Assembly (NCBI GenBank): GCA_905221605.1
Contig: CAJNDS010002157.1
Location: 257,501 to 321,500 of the forward strand
Reading direction: 5' to 3'
Source of the DNA: Symbiodinium natans
Taxonomy: Eukaryota > Sar > Dinophyceae > Suessiales > Symbiodiniaceae
DNA length: 64,000 nucleotides
A program made the translations under genes and the position numbers. This document shows positions 43,181-50,192 of the stretch, piece by piece; the first letter of the stretch is position 1, and each line of letters starts with the position of its first letter. The notes under the pieces were generated by a model. That model did not search any database and was not told the origin of the DNA. It worked only from the letters and a program-made list of their open reading frames with translations.

Positions 43181-43672
43181 AAGTTTTAACCCCTTGAGGC
43201 TTAGGGCAATAGCACAAGGAGGCTCTCTAGCTTGTACGTGGGTACAAGGACAGGGTTTAGGGTTTAGGGTTTAGGGTTTAGGGTTTAGGGTTTAGGGTTT
43301 AGGGTTTAGGGTTTAGGGTTTAGGGTTTAGGGTAGAGGCTCTCTTGCTAAGGCGGAACGAATTCTACACTCTGTGACGAAGGACCCTTTTGGGATTCAGG
43401 GGTTTTGGCATTCCCGGAAAACCTAAACCCTAAAACAAAACAGCCCTAAACCCTGACCCTAAACCCTAAACCCTAAACCCTAAACCCTAAACCCTAAACC
43501 CTAAACCCTAAACCCCTAAACCCTGAACCCTTTTTTGCAGCAGGCGAAACCCTAAACCCAAAACCCTAAACGGACTTCGCTGAGGGGGTGTATCCTGGGA
43601 GGGCAAAGTGCCACCCGCCTTGTGCAGCCGCTCGGCCACATGGGCCTCCAGCTCCTTTCCAACTGTGATGTC

Positions 43673-43702
43673 TTTTTTTTTTTTTTTTTTTGGGGGGGGG
43701 GG
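43673..43702 (+). repeat. T19-G11 homopolymer junction
   Basis: A run of about 19 T is followed directly by about 11 G. Confidence 0.85.
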
Positions 43703-43995
43703 GTTGCTTATAGATGGGTTTAGGGTTAGGGTTTAGGGTTTAGGGTCTAGGGTCTAGGGTTAAGGGTCTAGGGTTTAGGGTTTAGGGTTTAGGGTTTAGG
43801 GTTTGGGGTTTAGTTTAGGGTTTTATGGGGTGTCGTTTTGGGCGGGTCGGAACCGAAATCGCGTTGCAAAAGCGTCGGGAGTCTTAGGGTTGAAGCTTCT
43901 GGCACCCCACAAAGCAACCTAGGGGGTGGGTGGTTTAGGCTTTACAGGGTATAGGGTATGTATAGGGTATGTAGGGTTTAGGGTTAAGGGTTTAG

Positions 43996-44052
43996 GGCTT
44001 TAGGGCTTTAGGGCTTTAGGGCTTTAGGGCTTTAGGGCTTTAGGGCTTTAGG
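43996..44052 (+). repeat. 8-mer array (GGGCTTTA)n
   Basis: Seven perfect GGGCTTTA units, another locally homogenised 8-mer variant. Confidence 0.9.
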
Positions 44053-44278
44053 GACTTCTTGAACGTTACGCGCAGCGGCCTTTTCCGCGTCGTTGGGTCT
44101 CTCGCTACACAGGAAGCCTTGTACCCCCTGTGCTGTCAAGGCGTGGCAGGGAAACCTGAGTTCGAAACCCACCATGGGACTTAGGGTTTAGGGTTTTAGG
44201 GGTTTAGGGTTTAGCGCTTAGGGTTTAGGGTTTTAGGGTTTCAGGGTTCAGGGTTTAGGGCTTAGGTTTTTTTAGGGT

Positions 44279-44302
44279 GGGGGGGGGGGGGGGGGGGGGG
44301 GG
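44279..44302 (+). repeat. run of 24 G
   Basis: Longest homopolymer in the window, beginning at the end of a TTTAGGG tract (TTTTTTTAGGGTGG). Confidence 0.9.
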
Positions 44303-46014
44303 TGGGGATTTAGGGTTTATCTACCCGTTTTGCTTCGACGGCGGGGCCTGTTTTAGGGGACTGTGGCCAAATCATATAGGGGCCTTAAACATAAGAATAG
44401 GGTTTCGGGACTTGTTCTGGAATAGTTACGAAAGGGACTATAATAAAGGGAATACGATTAAATAGTCCCTAGAACCCTAAAAGCTAAACCCTAAACCCTA
44501 AACCCTAAAACCTAAACCCTAAACCCTAAGAAGATCGCTGACTTCACTTCCAGGCGATGAGGTCGCCTCGCCCATCCTCACTCATGTCGGTCTGGGCCCA
44601 TGCAGTCTTGTAGCCTGCCAGAAAGCCGCTGCCAGCTGGGGCTGCTCTGGGTTTAGGGTTTAGGGTTTAGGGCTTAGGGTTCTAGAGTTTAGAGCTTAGG
44701 GTTTCGGGTTCTAGGGTTCTAGGGTTTTAGAGTTTCGGGTTTAGGAATCTCTTTTGAGGATTTTATGCTACACGGGACAAGGGGGTCCAGTCGACAATCA
44801 GCCACATGTGTGGAGGCGTTGCAGCTGCTGCGAGATAGAAGTTCAGCGACGATCAGACTTCCAGGGCATGTTGCCGGTTTAGGGTTTAGGGTTTAGGGTT
44901 TAAGGTTTAGGGTTTAGGGTTTATTTAGGGTTAGGGTTGAGGGTTTATAGGTTTTTTCGCCACCTGCCTAGCTGATGCAGATCATCGCACTGCAGGGGGG
45001 TCCCTCGTTGTTCATGAGTCTTCGAGGCAGCCCTGTTGGGACAAGATTAGGGTTGAGGGTTTAGGGCTTCGGCCACGAGCCTCTCTCCGCAAGCAGACGG
45101 ATCATCTGCTCCTCGCCGGGTTGTCTGAGACCCTAAAGCCTGAACCCTCCTAAACCCTAAACCCTGAACCCTAAACCCTAAACCCTAAACCCTAAACCCT
45201 AAACCCTAAACCCTAAACCCTAAACCCTAAACCCCCAGAATCCTAAAGCCTAAGCCCTCAACCCTATAGACCCTCATCTTAAGGACATCCAGATGCAGTG
45301 TGAAGCTTCGCCCCGAGCCCCAACCATCCCTTCGGCACGAAACCCACATCCCAACACGGCCACAGCCAGACCTGAACAGCTGAAATACACCTCACCCTAA
45401 GCCTACTAAATCCTTTCTTGCTGGGGAGGCATCTGGGCCTACTAAACTAAACCCTAAACCCCTAAACCCCTAAACCCTAAACCCTAGACCCTAAACCCTA
45501 AACCCTAAACCCTATCGGGGTGGGTTTGAAGCCGAGGCTCAGCCTTAGTGGGATGTAAAACCCAAAGCCCTTTTTGAACCCGAGTCTAAACCCTAAACCC
45601 TTTTTGCAAACTGGACTGTGAAGGACTGCTAGGAAAAGCATACGCCACTGACACCCTAAAACCGTAAACCCTAGACTCTCAAAACCTAAACCCTAAACCC
45701 TAAACCCTAAACCCTCCTAACCCCCGGGCCCCCAAGCCCAGACTCCTTCTCCACCACGTCCAGGTGGGCAACTTCAAATGAGATCAGCCTCACACAGTCG
45801 CGAAACCCGGTTGTTGCCTTCGGCCTTAGGTTCTAACGTTCTAGGGTTTAGGGTTTGGGGTTTAGGGAAGGCATATTATGTTCTTTAGGTTGGTCCGTAT
45901 TGTTGATTTAGTGAATTTTTCGGTGTGTAGTTTTGCTACCGTTGCTTCTCCATTTTGATAGAGCCTCACTAACCAATGTGTCTTTGATTCTTTGGGGGGG
46001 GGGCATTGAGCATG

Positions 46015-46078
46015 ACAAAAACAAGCTTGGTTTGCCAGAGCCAGTTCGACCAACAATGCAATTTTCGTTACCATCGAT
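46015..46078 (-). pseudogene. Walker A fragment resembling an ABC transporter
   Basis: On the minus strand the segment encodes GNENCIVGRTGSGKPSLF. The VGRTGSGK core is the P-loop typical of nucleotide-binding domains of ABC transporters, particularly the ABCC type (usual form IVGRTGxGKSSL). Here the residue after the lysine is Pro, not Ser/Thr, which would impair nucleotide binding if real. The frame continues only a short way before a G-run, and no Walker B or signature motif is visible. Best read as a single exon or a stranded fragment. Confidence 0.4.
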
Positions 46079-46103
46079 TAATATTTCCCAACACAAAACC
46101 TAA

Positions 46104-46279
46104 TTGTTCACAATAGTTGCAAGAGCAAATGGGGACAGTTTGTTACATGGTACTATTTGCAAAGCGACGCCTTGGATCGAGGCATGCTTACATGGCTTTG
46201 TCGACATGGTGAGGATATTCTTGGGATGTAGAAATATTGATATCAATATTAGCGTGCAATCCAGTGACAGGACACTTAT
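46104..46279 (+). pseudogene. ankyrin-like fragment interrupted by the retrotransposon
   Basis: The open stretch includes ATPWIEACLHGFVDMVRIFL and then GCRNIDINI, which fits a slightly diverged ankyrin unit (TPLxxACxxGHxDxVRxLLxxxxIDIN). The copia element is inserted at its end: the frame runs to the CTTAT target site at 46,275-46,279 and can be followed in phase after the right LTR (from 55,721) for about 15 codons before the sequence becomes T-rich, where GGTATGT could be a donor. Whether this was an active gene is unknown. Confidence 0.45.
46275..46279 (+). other. target-site duplication, left (CTTAT)
   Basis: CTTAT directly precedes the first TG of the left LTR and is repeated directly after the right LTR. 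Five-base duplications are usual for Ty1/copia integrases. Confidence 0.92.
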
Positions 46280-46536
46280 TGTGAATTGAAGAACAGTTTA
46301 TGCTGCTCATCATGTGTGCAGTGGATACCTCCGGGCACCCGCCACTACGGTGGCTCAAGCATGCACGAGGCCAGTCCGAGGCACGGAAAAGAGCTTAGGC
46401 TTTGCATTCTGCAGACATGCTTCATGTACCATTTGACTGGATGTTCAGTATACTCATTCTTGAGGAGATACTCCTAAACAGTATCATGATCAGGCTATTG
46501 AGCTTGATAGAGGGAACGGCATTGCTGCTGTCAACA
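46280..46536 (+). repeat. 5' LTR
   Basis: 257 bp, starting TGTGAATTGAAG and ending CTGCTGTCAACA (TG...CA). It appears identical to the 3' LTR over its whole length on base-by-base reading. It should carry the promoter, although I cannot point to a TATA or other dinoflagellate promoter motif. Confidence 0.95.
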
Positions 46537-46552
46537 TGGCAGCGGAGCTTGG
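46537..46552 (+). promoter_or_regulatory. primer-binding site
   Basis: TGGCAGCGGAGCTTGG starts immediately after the 5' LTR. The initial TGG pairs with a tRNA CCA end, and the rest resembles the complement of initiator tRNA-Met (TGGTAGCAGAGG) with a few mismatches. The tRNA identity is a guess without the host tRNA set. Confidence 0.65.
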
Positions 46553-46632
46553 AGCTCTTCTGTGTTAGCCTTTCGATCCAGGGCACAGCACTTTGCCGGT
46601 TCCAGTGTTTGGACGAGGACGGCTTCGCGTTC

Positions 46633-48822
46633 ATGGAGACCAACGACGACAAGAAGATCCCGACCTTTGATGGCCGCCTGGAATCTTACAGAGAGTACAG
46701 GCGGCGGGCCCTCCTATACTACTACGGTTTGGAGGATTCCAAGCAAAGCATTGCAGCGCCACGTTTGATCTCAGCCCTCACGGGCTCGGCTTTCGAATGC
46801 TTCCGAGAACGAGACCCCGGAGAATTCAGAAACACAGATGGCGTCAAGACAATGCTCGAAATCTTAGACCTGCGTTTCCAGTACACAGCAGAGCAGGAGC
46901 TTTCAGAGTGGTTGGAAACTCTTTTCTACAAGCTGCGCAGACAGCAAGGCGAAGAGACTACAGCCTTTACTACCCGCTTTGAGACCACTCTGGCGAAGGC
47001 GGAAGAGCTCATGACAGAGGAATTGAAGTTGGAGAGGAGGCGTCAACAAGACATGGCCCGAGCAGAGTACAGGCGCCAGAGTCTTGACTACATGGTCGCT
47101 TTGCAGCAGCACCAGGCGGCCGCAGCAGCAACTGCGGAAGGGGAGACGCCGCCTCCAGCTCCAATTCCTCCGACTCCTCCGAGGGACCCAGCTCCAGTGG
47201 TTCCCTTCCGCGTGCCGGAGGTAATGAAAGGCTTCCTCTACTTGCGCCACGTCGGCATCACGCTTCAGACAAGGGCGAGTCTTTTGAGATCGGCTGGCGG
47301 TTCTCTGCGTTATGAGAAGGTTTCGGAGTTGCTACGCCGCACTGAGCTCGATGCCCTTGTGGCGTCGCGCGGCAGCAAGGCGGCAGGCCATGGTTACTTC
47401 GCAGACTTCGATGACGAAGAGAACGCTGGCGACCAGGAAGACGAATACGATGATGACTTTGAAGACGAAGATGAGTTCGGAGGCTACGTCGAAGACGAGG
47501 AGGAAGAGTTTGAAGAGGAGGACGGCCCTGTGGAAGATGGCGATGAAGAGTATGACTCGGCAATGATTGGCTACTTGGAGGCCAGGAAGAAGCTGCTGAG
47601 TCTCAGGAAGGCTCGTGGCTTCAAGGATCCCCCTGAAGCCTCGAGCGGTAAGGGAGCTTCGTCGGCCAAGGCGGGGAAGGGCAAGGACGTGCGGCATCGC
47701 CCCGCTCGTGAAGGGCGGTCAGGCCGTGGAGATTTCCAATGGCGTCCTGGCCAATCCTCGTCTTCATCTTCGGCAAGGCCCTCCAGTTTCTCTCGAGGCA
47801 GGCCCTCCAGCCAAGGAAGAAAGTCAAAGGGCCAAGGGCGGAAGCCCAAGGGCGCTGGCAAGCGCACCGGCGGTCGCCGAGGTGATCCGAATGGTGCTCA
47901 GTATCTTGGTTGGGCCGAGCAGTCGATTTTGTCTCCGAATCCTTCTCCCAGCGGAGCTCCACCTTCGAGTTTTTGTCCGGAGTTCAGCTTCATGGTTTTT
48001 CCACGCTCCTTGCAACGCATTTCAGAGTCAGAGGTTGAACGTTGTCTTCTTTGGGATAGGCAGCTAGGCTTGGAAGCCGAAGCGCCAGATGTAGAACAGG
48101 CTTGTCTTGCAGTTCCCCCCGGCCATGCCATTGTAGACACTGGATGCACGTCTACGTTGGTAGGGTCTGAGAGCGAGAGACGCTGGAATGAAGAACTGCA
48201 AAGACAATCCGGAGGAAGTTTAAAGGCGGAACGCGGGCCTTCAGATGTTAAGTTTGAAGGGATCAATGGCGAAGCTCGGGCAACCTATCAGGTGAAATAC
48301 CCTGTCAGGATAGGTGGCCGCGATGGGTTTATCAATGCCGCAGTGATTCCCGGAAAGGCCCCATTTTTGCTTTCCATCCAAGCGCTTCGACAGATGCGGG
48401 CTAAGCTGGATTGTGAGAAGGATGTTTTAGATATCCCCGGCATTGGTTGTATCAAGTTGGCCGTAAACGCTGTGGGTCATTATCTCCTTCCAATGTTCGA
48501 TTTTCATAAGACCCCTAGCCCGCCACCTGGTTTGGAGCATAGCTTGTCCGCTGCAGCCGAGGCTGATCTCGGTGGTCCGGAGGATGAACAGCAACTAGTG
48601 GCCGAGTCAAGGCCGGGACTATTGCAGACGAACAATGTAGTTCATCCTCCGGAACCCCCAGAAACTTTAAGATATCAGCCAAAATGCACAGAGCTTTCGA
48701 AGCGAACAGACAAGCTAGCTAAGAGTGTAATGTTAAGGCTAGCTAGGGATACCAAGGGTCCTTGGGTGAAGCTACCGCAAGAGCTTGCTGCAGTGCATTT
48801 AATTTTGGGTAGACACGGTTGA
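46633..48822 (+). CDS. Gag-protease polyprotein
   Basis: The proposed start is ATG 46,633 (METNDDKKIPTFDG), giving 729 residues. The frame is open further upstream, with an earlier ATG at 46,402 inside the LTR, so the start is uncertain. Residues 1-115 resemble the N-terminal copia Gag region (RRALLYYYG...LTGSAFECF). About 119-163 is a charged, probably helical stretch. About 258-309 is extremely acidic (runs of D/E). About 356-420 is rich in Gly, Ser, Arg and Lys and may replace a CCHC zinc knuckle, which I do not see. The retroviral-type aspartic protease follows, with the catalytic DTG at 502-504 in AIVDTGCTSTLVG. Ends at TGA 48,820-48,822, just before the next frame takes over. Confidence 0.9.
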   Translation: METNDDKKIPTFDGRLESYREYRRRALLYYYGLEDSKQSIAAPRLISALTGSAFECFRERDPGEFRNTDGVKTMLEILDLRFQYTAEQELSEWLETLFYKLRRQQGEETTAFTTRFETTLAKAEELMTEELKLERRRQQDMARAEYRRQSLDYMVALQQHQAAAAATAEGETPPPAPIPPTPPRDPAPVVPFRVPEVMKGFLYLRHVGITLQTRASLLRSAGGSLRYEKVSELLRRTELDALVASRGSKAAGHGYFADFDDEENAGDQEDEYDDDFEDEDEFGGYVEDEEEEFEEEDGPVEDGDEEYDSAMIGYLEARKKLLSLRKARGFKDPPEASSGKGASSAKAGKGKDVRHRPAREGRSGRGDFQWRPGQSSSSSSARPSSFSRGRPSSQGRKSKGQGRKPKGAGKRTGGRRGDPNGAQYLGWAEQSILSPNPSPSGAPPSSFCPEFSFMVFPRSLQRISESEVERCLLWDRQLGLEAEAPDVEQACLAVPPGHAIVDTGCTSTLVGSESERRWNEELQRQSGGSLKAERGPSDVKFEGINGEARATYQVKYPVRIGGRDGFINAAVIPGKAPFLLSIQALRQMRAKLDCEKDVLDIPGIGCIKLAVNAVGHYLLPMFDFHKTPSPPPGLEHSLSAAAEADLGGPEDEQQLVAESRPGLLQTNNVVHPPEPPETLRYQPKCTELSKRTDKLAKSVMLRLARDTKGPWVKLPQELAAVHLILGRHG
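48803..48822 (+). promoter_or_regulatory. possible +1 recoding window at the Gag-protease stop
   Basis: The next frame opens after TAA at 48,800-48,802 and overlaps the first until TGA at 48,820. The junction reads GGT TGA C; skipping one base at the stop gives GGT GAC GTG CCC TGG. UGA-type +1 shifts are known from antizyme genes. No stimulatory structure was identified, and a sequencing indel is an alternative. Confidence 0.35.
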
Positions 48823-48823
48823 C

Positions 48824-50146
48824 GTGCCCTGGCAGATCCGGGCTGCGCAGATCGGCTACCGATCAAAGGTGGTCAGGCGGCCACCGGCAACCTTGCTGAG
48901 AGAGGCTTGCGTGTCAGTAGTGGCCTTGGGTGACCGCAGTTTTAGGGTACTGAAAGATTGGACTGAGTGTGCCAAATGCGCGGGTGAACCGCTTGCAACG
49001 GAAGCCTCTGATGCCAGACTGTTCCTGTTTGTGTTTGCAGTAAAGCCACAGGACAGTGTTTTGTCAGGTGAGCCAGTTCATGCATGTTTAGAGCAAGGGT
49101 TCGCTGCAAGTTCGTCTGAGCTCGGGAATCAGGCTCTGGTGGCAGGTCATGTGAATGAGGAGAGACGTGATGCATCTCTGACTTTGCCTGTGCTCCAGAG
49201 CTCTGAGAACAGCGAACTAGAGTACTTAAGCTGCGAAGAGAGTAGTAGCGATGAGCGAGTGCCAGTGTGTGCTCCAGGAGTCAACCGCCCCGCCAGGTTA
49301 CGCTCATGTGGGCATTCACTTGGTGGAGACATTCTCCAACGGCCACGGTCAGACGTGGCACTGTGCGACATGCCGTGGAAAGTGCAAGGTGTGTCGGGGC
49401 CGGTTGGCGAAGCTCGTGCGGTCAACCGGGCAAGTGACATACACTCACCGCAAGGATTGCGAATGCACCATGGTTCCAGGACCGATGGCTACCTCGCCAC
49501 ATGCTCCCTTTGTCACCGGAGATCTTATCCGAGTGGCCGACGCCGAGGCGTACCTCCCGAAGAGCAAGCATGTGCCGTATCCGTTCGATGTCCGGAAGAT
49601 TACAATGCAGAAGCAAGAGGTTCATCCGAAGACCCTGCCCCCAACAGCGATGGCAGCTCCGGAGTGGAGTACTTCGAGATCCATGGACAATGTGGAAGCG
49701 ACTCCGAAGATCAAGGCGACAGTGACAATAGACCAAGTGCAAGCGACGCGGGCAGAGGCGAAGCCAAAGGCGGCGCCACCGATGACATCTATGCCGTCTA
49801 CGGGTCCTTTGGCGCCAGCTCCAGCTTCCACGCCGGATATCAAGACGGTTTTGGATGCTGTGAAGACGATGATCCACCAGGAGTACGGAGTGCAGCCGCA
49901 GACCACAAGCACCGACGTGCCAATGGAGAAGAACTTCATCGAGCAGGCCATCGAGCTGGAGGGTCAGGCTGCCGAGCTCCTTGCGAAAGCAGCGTGGTTG
50001 AGGCGCCAAGCCAGTCAAGCGGCGCCGATGCCAATGACAGCGCCGCAGGCCGGAGCTCCGTCGAGACCAGCAGCATGGCATCTTACCAAGGACTGTCCCG
50101 CGACCCCGACTTCTCGGATGGCTGGGAGCAAGTGCTGCTGCGTTAG
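48824..50146 (+). CDS. copia spacer ORF (no ATG start)
   Basis: Open from just after the Gag-protease stop to TAG at 50,144, in the +1 frame; 440 residues if counted from GTG 48,824. The first ~140 residues (IRAAQIGYRSKVVRRPP..., WTECAKC, many acidic residues near SCEESSSDE) look like genuine protein. From about 49,250 a different frame is more protein-like, although this one stays open to a C-terminus reading FSDGWEQVLLR. No recognised domain. It may be an extension of Gag-protease reached by recoding, with a second shift near 49,230-49,260. Confidence 0.5.
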   Translation: MPWQIRAAQIGYRSKVVRRPPATLLREACVSVVALGDRSFRVLKDWTECAKCAGEPLATEASDARLFLFVFAVKPQDSVLSGEPVHACLEQGFAASSSELGNQALVAGHVNEERRDASLTLPVLQSSENSELEYLSCEESSSDERVPVCAPGVNRPARLRSCGHSLGGDILQRPRSDVALCDMPWKVQGVSGPVGEARAVNRASDIHSPQGLRMHHGSRTDGYLATCSLCHRRSYPSGRRRGVPPEEQACAVSVRCPEDYNAEARGSSEDPAPNSDGSSGVEYFEIHGQCGSDSEDQGDSDNRPSASDAGRGEAKGGATDDIYAVYGSFGASSSFHAGYQDGFGCCEDDDPPGVRSAAADHKHRRANGEELHRAGHRAGGSGCRAPCESSVVEAPSQSSGADANDSAAGRSSVETSSMASYQGLSRDPDFSDGWEQVLLR

Positions 50147-50192
50147 CTTGTGTTGCAGAGTTGTGTGTGCCACCCAAGCCTTTAAGCCCTGA
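49251..50192 (+). CDS. copia spacer ORF with Cys-rich motif and coiled coil
   Basis: ATG start, 313 residues, in a third frame overlapping the previous ORF. Residues 38-48 form CATCRGKCKVC, a CX2CX3CX2C cluster that could bind zinc. Residues ~100-200 are rich in Lys, Pro and Ala. Residues 225-254 (MEKNFIEQAIELEGQAAELL...) form a likely coiled coil. The C-terminus overlaps the start of Pol by about 30 bases. No named family. It could act as a nucleocapsid-like or assembly factor supplied separately from Gag; that role is inferred only from position and the Cys cluster. Confidence 0.6.
   Translation: MSECQCVLQESTAPPGYAHVGIHLVETFSNGHGQTWHCATCRGKCKVCRGRLAKLVRSTGQVTYTHRKDCECTMVPGPMATSPHAPFVTGDLIRVADAEAYLPKSKHVPYPFDVRKITMQKQEVHPKTLPPTAMAAPEWSTSRSMDNVEATPKIKATVTIDQVQATRAEAKPKAAPPMTSMPSTGPLAPAPASTPDIKTVLDAVKTMIHQEYGVQPQTTSTDVPMEKNFIEQAIELEGQAAELLAKAAWLRRQASQAAPMPMTAPQAGAPSRPAAWHLTKDCPATPTSRMAGSKCCCVSLCCRVVCATQAFKP

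Larger units (their letters stand above)
28521..45855. other. mosaic of heptamer arrays and islands
   Basis: Same mosaic as elsewhere, with long arrays at 35,818-35,975, 36,068-36,136, 36,268-36,544, 39,343-39,458, 39,895-40,042, 41,079-41,139, 43,253-43,332 and 45,160-45,233. Islands hold palindromic elements, exon-like stretches and homopolymer runs. No complete gene or RNA gene recognised. Confidence 0.65.

Noticed and set aside
44090-44180. Possible tRNA (GAGTTCGAAACCC resembles a T-loop)
   Set aside because: No matching D-arm, anticodon stem or acceptor pairing could be placed on either strand.
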